Of a stretch of DNA of 64,000 nt, positions 45,001 through 57,000 are shown in pieces. Source of the DNA: Macrocystis pyrifera (lineage: Eukaryota > Sar > Phaeophyceae > Laminariales > Laminariaceae); NCBI GenBank assembly GCA_031763025.1, contig JASSKH010000035.1:3260320-3324319 (forward strand), given 5' to 3'. The translations under genes and the position numbers were made by a program. How positions within the stretch are numbered: position 1 is the stretch's first letter; the number at the start of each line of letters is the position of its first letter. The notes beneath the pieces are model-generated. The model worked only from the letters and a program-made list of their open reading frames with translations, made no database searches and had not been told where the DNA came from.

Positions 45001-48000
45001 CGGACAGTTTAAGACTTCGCATAGATGCATACGAAGACCTTAGGGAGTTCCAAGCCACCGAAGGGTCAACGAAAAACTCCCCATTGGTTTTGTAGTTGAG
45101 ACCGCGCTGTGGTCGACTGCAGCCAGAAAGGCCGAGAAGTGGTACGGGGGGTCCTTGAAGCAGCCGAACGGTTCATGGTGAGGTAGCACGACGATGATGC
45201 ACAGCTGAGTAGACAACGCCGGGAATCCGCCGTAGGTGGTGCCCAAGGGAATGGGGAACGGGGGCATCAAGAGGAGTGGAAGGAAACCCAACCAAGCGAA
45301 TGCGGGGAGGGGGGGCAACAGGAGGAGTAGGAAACCGCGGAGGACGAAAGTAGGAAGGAGATGGCAGACAGGGTAGCAAGGCACCAGGCCGACTAGGAAT
45401 TAGAACATGTCTGTGCCACATGTGCTGCCAACTGCTGCAGCTGGTTCGAACGTGGTCTTCCTTTGTCTTCTTCGAATTTTTGGCGGTTGATCCTCCGTGA
45501 TTTTCATTTTCTTAGTTCATCTTTCTTGCTTCATGTCCTTACGAAAGGAGTCGTGGCGTGGGTGGATGACGAGCCTGCTTTGCTTGCATCGTATTGTCTG
45601 ACGCATCCTCTGCGGGGGTGGGGCATAGTTGATGAACGCAGGACGGAGACGGCAGACAAGATAGCAAGGTACCAGACCGCAAAGTAGGGAGAACCTGGCT
45701 ATGCTACTCGTACCACAAACTACTCCGGCTACCTCGAGGGTGTTTAGTTCTTTGGCTTGCTTGTTATTTCCCTGGTTCTTAGTCTTACTCTGTTTGTATG
45801 TAGTATGTAGTAGTTCTGTTTCTTTAGATCGCTCTTTTTTAAATGTCTGCCACATCTCCTCAGGGAGGCACGACATAATTTGTTCTATCTTTGCTTTTCT
45901 TTTTCCTCTTTTTGCTCTTTGATGTTTTTCTTTGCTTTCTGGTTGTTTTCTCTCCCTCTTGTTATCTCTAATTTATAGAACGTGTGTGTCGTGCCTGTCG
46001 TATCCAGTATGATGGTATGGCATTGCGTTTTTACTCTGTTTACTGCATAGCACTGTAGTATCTCTGTGGTGTAGTTTTGTGACCACATAACTTGTAACTC
46101 TCTATTATAGGATTGAAGAATCGGCACGGACACTGGTTGTGCTGGATGCCGACGGGTAGAAAGAACGGTTTAATGTAAAGAACACACACGAGGGGCGATA
46201 GCAGCGTCGGTAGGAGAAGGACGAGGTGGGCAACGCGGTGATGGTTCCCTGAAGTCTCGTTTGGAGTAGGAGGTGGAGACACACGACGAGCTGGCTGCCA
46301 TCGGACACGGCTGCGAGGACTTAACTCTCAGCTACTGGCGCGATGCAGGCAGCCGAGTCATGAGGCCCACGGCAACGTTGCGGCATCAGCTCAATCCCCT
46401 ATCTTCTCCTCCCTCGCTCGAGTGTACTTTACTTAATGTCGATAGTATCAGTTGTCAATCAGAAAGAGAGAGCTATCGCTGGTTCTCGCGAACAACGACC
46501 TTTGTCAGAGAATGGGCCCCGACTGCCTTGAAAAAATGATGTTTTCGAACCTGAACCCGCATCTCATTCCCGAGTCAAGAAATTGGACCTCCGTCCGGGA
46601 CTAATCGGGCGTACTCAGGCCGTACGGTGTCCGTAGAGAAGCAGCGGTTTCGTCAATGCCCCAAACAAGGGTCAGAAGCGAGCGAAACCGCGGTCTTGTA
46701 CGGCTTATTCATACGGTGCACGGTAGAAAAAAAAAAAAAACGGTGCTGCACGATTTTTCCTCGTACGGGGAGTGGAATCGCACCGTAGAAAAAACTTTCA
46801 ACGGGGAACCGAGCCGTAGGATTTACGACATCTGAAGACCGCACCGAACCGCACCGCAGGATTCCTGATTTCTGGAAATCGCACCGTAAGATTTAGTATT
46901 TCTGAAAACCGCACCGAACCGCACCGTAGGTTTTCTTTTTTCAAAACTGCACCGAACCGCACGGTAGGATTTACAATATCTGAAAACCACATCGAATCGC
47001 ACCGTAGGTTTTCCGAATTCTCAAAACTGCACCGAGCCTAGGACTGTTAATTTATGAAAACTGCACAGTGTAAGGACGCATAACCGTCAATAACCCTGGG
47101 AAATTTGAAGACCCCCGCTCGTAAGTCATGCGGAGAAGTATTTTTGTTATCCCGTTTTACCGTTGCAATCTGTGTATCTATGGCGAAAGTAGAGGGCGAC
47201 AGGTGACGACTTGGTCCGGGGGACCTCGTGATCTCTAGCATTCCAGTTTCGCCTTAGCTTTTGTTTTTATGGCGCGGCTATTGTGATCTCTTCTCCGATT
47301 GCAATAATTTCTGAATGGGAGTATGGAAGGGTTTTAGCTCGTTGAGACGGGTTTCCTCTTGCCATTTCGTTGATTTAGGTGATGGAGAGGCGTACAATTC
47401 TTGGTTCCTCACTGTGTTGTGAGAGCCAGGGAGGGTGTTAGTTCGGACTCTTAACACTTTCAGTTCCGTGTCGGTTCAGGCTATTGACCTATTCTGGGTC
47501 ATCCGGCTCTCTTGTCTTTCAAGCTTGTGTGTGCTGGCACCGCCCGTGGCACCTGAGACTTGTCTCCACCCTGTGCAAGACAGATATTACACGACCTGAG
47601 ACCTTGCCTGAGGCCTACGAACAAATATGTGTCAACTTATCGGGTATCGATAATCGGTAAAACCGGTAATCGGATGCTTATCGGTGGTCGGGAAACTCAA
47701 TTTTCCGATTCGATTTCCGATTCATCGAATCTTCCGATACGATATGAAACACTAACTGGCACACAATATCTTTACACCTTAGTAGTACGATCGATTGCGC
47801 ATGCGCACGCGTACTCATCATATACTATTATAATCAGCCCCGCAAGCGCGAAGCGCCAGCCTTTTTTTTGTTGACTTTCCAAGGAAAAAAAGAGCCTCTT
47901 CATGAAGGATCTTACGAGCGTAGGGTGCCTTATTGTAGTTTTTCTGTAAGCGTGTTCATGTTGTTTGTGTGATTCAACACACATTGTTTTCGGCCACGTT

Positions 48001-49610
48001 TGTCCACCGCGCTCAACTCACACATCGCCAATGCCAGCCCCGACGGGTTCTGTGCACGCACACATACTCATGAACCCTTCGCTTGCTGGTGTGGTTGTAA
48101 GTCGTTCAGAGTTGCTCGAGCCAGGTGCGGCAACATGTGTTTGTAGAGGCACGTGGCTGGGAACGTTAAACTGTCATACGTAACGGGTTTTCGTTTTTTT
48201 GAAAAATTTAGTCCTGCCGAGCGATGCCCACAACTCTATAGGCAGAATGCGTCCGTCCACAGCAGCGTTTGGGCCGTGCACATGCTGCAGGTGATTTTGT
48301 CAACCCCCCCCCCCCCCCTATTGATGAGGGGGCGCAGCAACTGTGCTGTAGATATCGTACAGCAGTAGTATATTTAGTGGGGGTACCTCTACTACGAGTA
48401 CAGGAGTAGTAATAGCCCTCGGTTGGATATGTCAGGTACAGATTTTTCGTCTTGAAATATATTAAACCGATATTCACGTTCGGGAATAAGGATGCACGTT
48501 ACACACAACAAATCGAGGACGTGTACGAAGGGTTCAAGGGTTAGACCGACAAGCCGGGCGTACATCCACGCTGGCCCTGGCCTGGTGTGTCCTGCTGCTG
48601 CTGCTGCTGCTGCAGACGATGTTTTTCTATGGCAAAATAGGTAGCCACACCAGGTACACACCACAGGTAGAGTAAGCACTTGTACATGTTCGTTCGGTTC
48701 AGCACAATCCGTAATCGTGGTCACCCGCACCGCCCACAGCCCACAGCATGATGCATCGCATATTTGACTACTGAAGTCGCACCTCATTACCACCAACCAC
48801 TTTAGTAGTAGAATAGTACTCGTTGTGATACGCCTCTTATGTACCACAATGCAAACTTGAAGAAGTGTAACTGGGACCCGCGTGCAGAGCAACCCCTCTC
48901 AACGTGTGAGGTATATTTCCCTATTTCCCTATCCCGGGCATGAGCGCCGCCGGCACCCAGCGGAGAGGATCATATAATAGTGTAACGTGTGGTATAAATA
49001 ACTTGTAACGGTTTGGTTGGATGCTTGAGCCGAAACGTCAACATCTCGCCGCGTCGCCGCCGGAACCACAGCAGCAACAAGCAACAACGACTATTAATAT
49101 TAATATTAATATTATTAATAGCTGGCTTTGCAAAACGAAAAATCCTTGTCACGTCCACACTCATCACTCGTCAAGCACCATACACGTACCACATAAAAAT
49201 CTCACGGCCCAGCAGCCCCGCTCACTCCTAATGATACACCGGCTCACCACATGCTTCCTTGTCCAGGAAGCCGCCATCACGATACCGATCCCGGTCCTCG
49301 CAGAGATGTCTGCCAGGCCGGACGGGTCTCGTCCCTCCCTTGGTGTGGAACATTCCAGCACCAAACTGCCGCCGGCGTCCACCAAGGACCTGATCTCCTG
49401 AACACTTTCGTCCAGCGAGAACAGCCTGTTGCTGGCGGCAAACCGCCCCCCGTCGCCACTCCTGGCTTCTGCTAGGCTGAGCAGCGTTATTGGGTTGTCG
49501 TGGATGGCTTTCATTTCAGAGGGCGACGGTTTCTGGAGAAGGTGTTCGTGAGCGCTGCAGCTTCCGGTGACGAAAGACTTGTCTATGGGACCAAGCACGG
49601 TGGCGATCAT
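36915..49610 (-). CDS. Phosphotriesterase-related protein, metal ligands mostly lost, Cys-rich tail
   Basis: Three exons: 49610-49248, 38146-37524 and 37224-36915. All junctions are GT-AG and in phase, giving 431 aa from ATG to stop. Residues 1-121 match the start of the PTER family (TVLGPID, SAHEHL with both His, [27 protein letters not shown]). Residues 122-329 match the barrel, and FGGHGYSH (330-337) with the helix ending near residue 370 matches the C-terminus. Family members are amidohydrolase-fold hydrolases, and human PTER hydrolyses N-acetyltaurine. Here GEIG aligns with LVVS (174-177), the HPGR loop with ACSH, the SH of SHLDR with AG, and the SHD or AHD of the last ligand with SQG (318-320), so only the first His pair remains. 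Residues 386-413 add C-x2-C-x19-C-x3-C. The 11.1-kb intron holds a LINE, a hAT and a Harbinger-type element. The fold assignment is firm; loss of activity is inferred. Confidence 0.88.
38235..38555 (-). repeat. Poly-G-flanked repeat, decayed copy without G tracts
   Basis: GCCGCAGTCGTATGACC, ACAATGCCGGGACGGAGC, AAGCGCGAAGCGCC and the stretch to CAACTGCCTCGTGGGTG align with copies 1 and 2. The G tracts are absent. It has the same orientation as all other copies. Confidence 0.75.
38576..38910 (+). repeat. Remnant of a small LTR element
   Basis: CTTTTACCAGTAGCCCAACA occurs at 38590 and again at 38879 in the same orientation. A primer-binding-type site TGGCGTTGTCGGCAGGGC follows the left copy at 38627. 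The boundaries are unclear. Confidence 0.5.
39944..40320 (+). repeat. AACCGCACCGAACCGCACCG minisatellite, array 1
   Basis: The core (AACCGCACCG twice) is followed by TAGG and an AT-rich spacer ending ATCTGAA, with a period of about 40-45 bp. The array is bounded by inverted half-units (GGTGCGGTTTTT on the left, GGTACGGTGCG on the right). The same unit occurs at 46700-47060. Confidence 0.75.
40368..41120. mobile_element. PIF/Harbinger-type MITE, 753 bp
   Basis: The terminal inverted repeats are about 45 bp (GGGCTGTTCCTAATGATC, then an A-run and ACACGATTCGT; the right end is its complement ending GCCC). They are flanked by TAA on both sides (40365-40367 and 41121-41123). A 3-bp TWA duplication and a GGGC start are typical of Harbinger. 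No transposase; the centre has a GC-rich GGGCCG block at 40570-40740. Confidence 0.85.
41712..42619. mobile_element. hAT-type non-autonomous element, 908 bp
   Basis: The ends TAGGGCTGGG...CCCAGCCCTA are flanked by a perfect 8-bp duplication CAAATTAT (41704-41711 and 42620-42627). That start and duplication length are diagnostic of hAT. Sub-terminal AGTACTG/CAGTAC words are repeated near both ends. No transposase. The open frame on the minus strand near 41850-42130 owes its Ser run to a CTG microsatellite (about 42008-42038). Confidence 0.92.
42803..43004 (+). repeat. Tandem duplication of about 101 bp
   Basis: A block beginning GGGGGAAATAGAAAATAG and ending with a stretch around CTATTATTGATG is present twice, back to back, with few differences. 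It lies directly upstream of the third LINE copy. Confidence 0.85.
43190..46188 (+). mobile_element. LINE, 5'-truncated copy with complete 3' tail
   Basis: It begins in the region before the reverse transcriptase ([14 protein letters not shown] at about 43225). The frame shifts near 43380, 43620 and 43790. 43784-44299 and 44300-45043 are long open frames holding [37 protein letters not shown] and [10 protein letters not shown], with a TGA between them at 44298. The C-terminal region ends near 45400 and the non-coding tail runs to TTTAATGTAAAGAACACACAC at 46188. It lies in the long intron of the phosphotriesterase-like gene, on the opposite strand to it. Confidence 0.9.
46700..47060 (+). repeat. 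AACCGCACCGAACCGCACCG minisatellite, array 2
   Basis: The units are in the same orientation as at 39944-40320, with CGTAGGATTTAC and ATCTGAAAACC spacers. The left boundary is marked by an A-run and GGTGCTGCACG. The stretch 47060-49247 beyond it contains no gene I can support; it has a C14 tract at about 48305 and a CTG microsatellite at about 48593-48612. Confidence 0.75.
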
Positions 49611-51077
49611 GGTAGCACGGTCGGAGGGAGAACCAGAGCAATACTATCAGCAAACACACCTGTCGGTTGTGTGCAGGGTGTGAACAACGAACACGATGTT
49701 ATCCCACTACTGCAACAACAGCAGGTGTCAGTGTACCAGTGCCGGTACTGGCCACGATAACAAAACGAAAAGAAAATTGAAAATTGATGAAACGTGGAGG
49801 TCATGAAGGATTGGGAAGCGGTGACATGCGGAGATCCGGGGACACGGATCTGCTGCTGTACTTACTGCTGTAGCACGAAATATAAATCCAAATCATGGAA
49901 AACATGTACCTGGTATCTTGTATCTTTGAAGCAAACCGCGCTGGGCATAAGTCATCGGCCGGTACTACAGCAGTAGTAGTCAATCGCGGGGGAAATAATG
50001 GAAAACGCGCGAACTGTTATTACGCAGGTTGCAAAGCTGAGTATCGAACGATCGGTTGAACTCACAGCTGACGTGCTTCAAAATTCTACAGCAGTCTATA
50101 TACACAAAGGTCATCCAAATGGCATGCTCGGCATTGCACGAAAAGACCAGCAAGAGCAAATAGGTGCTCCTCCGTCTCTTCAACGATCACAATTCGATAT
50201 CGTCCGTCTGTTGAGCTTGTTGTTTGTTGCCGTTTGAAGGATTGATGATGATGTGGTGATGGTGCGATCATGCTAGAGGGCGGCACTCGAACAAACCCGA
50301 GACTGCCCACACCCTCGACACTACATACCCTTCGCTTAAGACTACATGGCGGTTCGCTAAAAACAGGATAACATAACCCACACCTTGGACCCAACCACCA
50401 TGATGCCCCAATCGTTTCCAAATAGTTCGGTATAACGAACTCTGTCACAACCGGTCCGTCGTTCTCGGCGCTTTCCTCTCGTCTACCGCTTTCGACTATT
50501 AATAGGCTCGCCCGAGTCCTTCCTTCTGCTAGTCCACGGTACTAACCCACAAGCCCTCTTGGCACGGGGCCAACAGGAAATTCGTTTCGTCTGAGAGACG
50601 CTATTAACAAGTGGCAGCGAGTCGTGGATGGCACACCAAGAACACGAACCAGCCGAAGACAACACGGGTGAACGCTTGCGAGCCCTGCAGTGTGAATATT
50701 TCACAAGCCATTGCTTGATTCCTCTTACAGTGCTCACCAACAAGCAACTCGCCGATTGTGGTCGGTGCTGGCCTTGAAGCGAAACCGAAGGCCCCTCGAA
50801 CTAAAGAAACACCGTTCGCGCTAACTAGTAGCTACCGTATCTGTTAATAGCTATTAGGGCCACTCCAGCGCCACACCATCCCAAATTTCACAAACAATTC
50901 GGACATACATTCATCTATCCTAATATGGTCTCAAAACGTTAGTCAGTTCTTGTCTACCAAATGAAAGCACGAAGCCAAGCGTACCCCTTGGTGAGACCAA
51001 CGACCGCACGTCATACTGCAGGCGAAGTTATCAAGACATTGTACGCGCAATTGACAAGGTCAGCGACGCCAGAGACA
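49611..51077. other. Intergenic region, probable promoter of the phosphotriesterase-like gene
   Basis: It lies between the start codon at 49610 and the stop codon of the next minus-strand gene at 51078. No exon-like stretch, repeat family or certain promoter element was seen. Confidence 0.4.
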
Positions 51078-54000
51078 TCAGAGCTTGGCGAGATCCCGGG
51101 CGAGCTCGACGGCGACCTTGCAACCGTCATACACGCCGATGCTCAAGTTCTTGATGATCTGCCGGTTCATGCTCATGAAGAGGTCGGGGGCCGTTCGGTG
51201 GAGCACAGCCGCTCCACGTGGTGCGCAGCGTCCTGGGGAGACATTGATAGGGCGGGAAGGGGAGAGGGTGGTTTGGCGGGGGGAGCGTACCCACAGTCGG
51301 CGTGATCTGAAGTTTGCAACGCTGCCTGCGAGTGCGACGCGTTGGATGGAAACCAGTATGAATAGGGTACCAACTTCTGCGCCGAGGCAATACTCCCCAC
51401 CGTGGAAGCTAAAAGTTACCATCTTCGCAGTAGTATACACCCTGAGTCCGTGTGCACCCGCAACATAGCTCGGGCAGTTGTGCGCATGAAAGAGACACGC
51501 CAATTCGGACTTCTCCGCCAAGGCCACAGAGGAACTCGGTGTGATTCAGAACAATCACTCTTCCCTTCTTTTTCGAAGCGATGCCTCGGCAGTCTCCCCG
51601 CATATATCTACCGCTTCGTTTGAAACGCTCACCTCCAGAGTGCGCGCCTCAGGAGTTCCATCCCCGATCTCCGCCTGCACACAACGACAGCGACCGACCG
51701 AAGACAACGACAACACCGGCTTTAAACGATTGCCCGCCGTCACTTCCGACAAACATCGCATGGCGCCGCAAACGCAACGTTCCATACACACGTCGAAACG
51801 GCAATCGATGCCAGTTTGAGCATATCGCCGGCTTTTCCCTGCTGCGGTGGCCACCCTGATGGGAAGCCACCAAATACCATTTGGGACACTGGGCTCGCAG
51901 TTACGTGTCGATTCACTTCTTCCCAACATCTGTGAATCATCCCGCGCGTCTTTCGATGCTACATCAGTCCGTCGAGCACTGAAGTGCAGCAACATACGCG
52001 TACGCGACTTGTGGTGTTCTGAGGGGAAGGCGCAGAGAGCGTAATGCCTGAAATCTCACCGCCCGTGTTGCCGAGTGCGCCTCGTGGTCGCCAACCCTGC
52101 GGATCATCAGCTTCGGCAAGGGGTAGAAGGCCAGCTCGGAGGGCTTGCAGCATAAGATGTCTGCCACCGGTACCTGCCGTCGACGGTGCGTTGAAAAGCG
52201 CATAAAGAAACTTCGTCAACCTGCGCAACCTGATATTCGACGCCCGTCGGCCTTGCCTTTCGTTGGGTACTCGAAGGCGCGGAACTTCTTAGGCGCCCAT
52301 TAACCATGACGTCAAAACAACCCCACGCCACTCACACACTAGATACTACTGTTGTAGTGGAGTCGCCCAGATATGTTGTCATAATTTCGGCGCGACGAAA
52401 GGCACAATCGCAGCACCACGGTTGGCGCTCCAGCTGGCCGTCACTCCCGTCGGTGGTCGAGCAAATCGCACACATCACAGCAGCTATATACGTCCCACCA
52501 CAACGCGCCACCAGCAACAGCCACCGGTGCTGCCATCGCGCGACCACATTGTGGCATACTCCGATCGTCGTAGGGCGCTCTACCGAAAGGAAGTCGACCA
52601 CCGACTGACTCCGCAGCAGCCGCACAGCGCCATTATTCGCGACACCCGAACAGCGGACGCGAGGACGAAGCGTAACGCTCTCGCCATATCAAAAACAAAT
52701 GCATGGCGAGAAAATATCGCCGGCTAGCAACCTCGCGAATTCGCCGACATTGCGAGTCAAGGGATCCAGACAGCCACGCCTCGGCGAATGCAAGCACGGG
52801 CCAGTCGTAGCCACCACAGCGGCAACAAAGCGTTGCCACAACGTGCAACCACAAAACATTCTATAAACCGGACGTTTCGCCGTTTCGGGCGGCAACATAT
52901 TGTCGGTGAATTCAAACCCATTGTTGTGGTGCTTTGAGTGCGCCTTCGAGAGCACCTGGCGCTGCGGGCGTGACATGAGATGGAGTCAGCACCGACGAGA
53001 AACACGGGTGCATTGGGCGAGTGGGATAGGGGGGCTGCCTAAATATAAAGGGGCTAGAGCGACTCTGCGACTGCGCGGCAAAGGGGAAAGTCAGCCGACC
53101 ACGAAAAAAAAAAGTCGTCCGTTCTCACCAAGAGGTCGGTCGCGGACACGGCGGGGAAGTAGTCGTCGAAGGCGAAGAGGATGACCGGAGGCAGTCCTTG
53201 CTCGGAGGCCAGAACCCTGTTCGGTCGGAGGGTGAGGGTGTACCGCTGAGTATCAATAGGTCGTCATCACAGCGTCGGGCTTATCAAGGCACGCGCGCAC
53301 CTGTACCGACTCTGCACCGATGTAGTTAACCTACCAGACGCAAATAGAACAAAGCGAACGACCAATCCCCCCCCTCCGACGCCGTTGGCCACCGAACATA
53401 TGTGACTCCCACCGTAAAACATACTTGGTATGGCATTTAGTGGCATGTCCGCCGTTTTCAACGCAGAGACTTGCACATGCCTCCAGCACATGCCTCCAAC
53501 AGGGTCATATCATAATCCCCACCGCACTATCGCACAATACAAGCGGCCGCAAACAAGGAGGCTGCCCAACATGAACCGTAGAAGTCAACAAAAATATTTG
53601 AATGTCAGACTTAAACCCCCATGGAGGGATACGCTAAAAGGCACTGCAACTGATGTCCCACCTCTCCATGAAATCTTCGCCATCCTCGTCGTCATCCTCC
53701 TCCTGGGACACGTGCAGGCGAGCAATCAGCTCCTTCATCTCCACGAAGTCAGAGACCACCTGCAACGAAAGACGCAAAGAGGCAACAATAGCCCAAGAAA
53801 ACACCCCGTCACAGCAAGGACCTCGAATCAAAACAATCGCTGCGCACGCCATCCACCGCTTCTATAATCTCTGCTATCCTACACCGAGACAACGCATCGC
53901 ACGCTGGAACAGAAAAACACTCAAACGACCAACTCTGGAACGGCCACGAGAAAAAATGAGCAGCCAATCGTCCGCAACAACGACGAACCAGCGTTTTGCG

Positions 54001-57000
54001 TTCTTGCACTCATCCTCGTGCAAAACGCGTACGTGAGGTGTCAGCCTCAGCAGGTCGTCGCCGGATCAAAAAAAATACGGCGACCCTATTTGGCGGTCGG
54101 CTAACTAAATTTGAGGCTGGAATAGGCCGGAGCAAACTGTTGAGTGTACAGCTTCATCGCTGCTGTGGTCTACTGTAGCCACTCGCAGGAAGCGAAGGAC
54201 CCGCACGCCACGTGTACACGGGCACGCTCGCTTGCGTTTTGCCGCCATGGACTCGCGACTAAGGAGATACGGGGGAAATCGGTCACCCTGTGCGGTATGA
54301 AACCAACCAAGCGCGTGTTTACGTAGAATTCTGGGTTTCCATGAATGCAAGGCTTGCCTGCGTCAGTCAGGCTGTCAAATCGAAAGAGGAAGTGCTTGTA
54401 CATCGGCTTTTACCCCCAAGTGTAACCCGCATGCTGCATCTTTTCGCATTGGCAAGAATTTGTAATACAGTACCATGATCCTGACGCTGCCTCCTGTAGT
54501 ATTCCCAACATTCAGACCGAGTCTTATCACAAATCCTTCAGACAAACCATATATCCCTCGGCCCTGAGACCTAACTCCAGAGGGACAGCGTGCCCACGAT
54601 AAAAAACGGCGGGGTGGGCCTATGAAACCCACGCCCAAAATCAACTCGCCCTGAAATCGATGCCCATGTTCTTCAGGCACTTCTTGAGGGACTCTTGCAT
54701 GTTGGCATGGTCACCGGCGTTGAGGAGAAGTCGAACGCGCCCGTCCTTCAGCGGCTCCAGCAAGTCCCGGACGAAGCCTGCGACAACGCAAGCAAGAGAA
54801 CAGGAGAAGAGGCGTGTGGGGGTGGGATGGGGGGGGAGGCTGAGAACCGTGTGCGGCATCGTGTAGTGAGCACAACACAATCCACCAGATCACGGGGGAA
54901 ATATGGTAGTCAACAAGCGCACGCATACCCTCTGCAGCTGTGTAGTGCCGTTCAATGTACCACATTTCATCACTGTCAAAGTGGACGTTGAGACAAGATA
55001 CCTCACGAAACAATCTTCAAACGCTCCGGGCGCGGGTAGCGTTTGGCTACTAACCCTACTGTCGTCCTATATTCGCGTTCAGACAAAACCAATCGCCACC
55101 TAAGTCGCCCCTCCAACCCTTACCAGTAACGCGCAGCGTCGGCGCCTTGCGACGTTTTCTGAGTGCACAATAGCCGCCCAAATCCCCCGGTCTTTTCCCT
55201 GTGCCGAGTTGCGCATGCCACGTCCCACTAATAGCACAAGGACCCAAAAACAACTAACGCAGTCCGCCGTAGCCCCCGCTTGAGCGTAAATACCTGGAGT
55301 GCGACACTCGAGCCGCACTCGTTGCATACAATCCCCAGAGCTCTAGACGCACCTGAGACGAACTTCCTCTGGGCGCCAGCGCCTCCAACCGGAACCAGGA
55401 GACGCCTCGGGCTGACCCCAGAGGCAGCGCGAGCCATCCGTGATCTGGTGCAGGGGTGTACAAAGAGAAGAAACGTTGGTATCTCGGGGGGGGTGAAAAT
55501 AGGGGGAAAGGTCACACAGGCCCACCAAGGAGAGGCGGCCATAAAGACAAAAGACCATGCCATATCGCCGCAAATCACGTCGCGAGAACAAACGAGCCAG
55601 GCGGCTAGACCAGCCGCCACAAACAAAACGCGAAAAAGGCTCGGGGCTCGCGAGGGTTGGCAGAAGGGGAGCCGATCGTGCTTAGGCGAGGCTGATCCCT
55701 CGCAGGGAGGGTGTCTGAGGTGCTTGAAAGCGACCCCCCACCGACGCCGGCATTCGCTCCCCCCGCACAGACCCAAGTGCTTCAGTTTGAAAAACCCAGG
55801 AGGAAACGGCAAGCCAACGCGGTGTCCCACTTCCGGCCTTTCACTCGCGCTGCCCTTGGAGAATAGATATCGTAGCTCTTTGTGCAGGGAAGTTGCAACC
55901 GGCTGCATCGAATACCTTCCCATGGTTGGGTATCCCTCCATCCTTCCCTCCCTCTTCTCCTCCTCTAACCCCCACAACGCTGGATTCTGGCCAATCAAAC
56001 GCTTTCTACCGTACGCGCTATCAGCACAGCACGTTGCCAGCAGCATTGAGCCATCTGCGAAAAGCCGACCCAAGCGCGGTCAATCGCATCCGAAATTCAC
56101 CGCGGGGCTTCTTTGCGCTCGCTCAGGGCACGACCACATCCGACTCACTTGCAATCCTGCTCGATGGTCACGTGGACGCCCTTGGGGACCCAGTGACCCG
56201 CCAGGCGGACCTGTCACACCGTCGAAAGGCCGAAGACAAGTGTTTCACTGAGTGAGCCCTATATCGTACCAGGAATAGAAGCGGTACGTTCGGTATGTTC
56301 GCGGCAATGGTCAACACTGCACCTGGTACCAAACATCCTACAATAACTAGACCAGGTAAAGTCGTGATGGATGCAAACCGTGTGTCCTGACTCGTTACCG
56401 TGATTGATCATCCCTCCAGCGGCGGTCACAACACCGAGGGGAAGGCTGGGGTTAGGAGTAGAGGCGGCGGGAGGGGGGGCGTACTCGATATCATGCATGT
56501 CCGTAGTCGTATGATCATAGACCCTCGCATCCCTACAATGCGGGGCACGTAAGGGTTTTCACAGATCAGGCAGGCCTTGCTTGCACCAAGCGCGAAGCGC
56601 CGGAAGGTGTTCGCTGAGTCGCATGAAGAGTGGGCTGCATCCTACTAAGAACCGCTTGTGAGGCGGGCTTGCACATGGATGACAGCTTCAATTGGTTAAT
56701 CTATTTTCCGGTGTGGCCACTTCCAGAGACAGCGGGGGCGGGTGTACTCATTATGTCATGCGTGGCCGTAGTCGTATGACCTTAGACACTCGCACCCCGA
56801 CAATGCCGGGACGGAGGACGTCAGGCTTTCAACAACCAGGCAGACAATGCTTGCACCAACCGCGAAGCGCCGTGAAGTGCTGGGCGAGTCGCATGAAGGG
56901 TGAGCCGCATCCAACTAAGAACCGATTCGGGGGGCGGGGGAGGGGTGTGTGTGCTCATGTCCTGCATGGCCATTGCCGTACGACTGGTCAAGGCGAAGAG

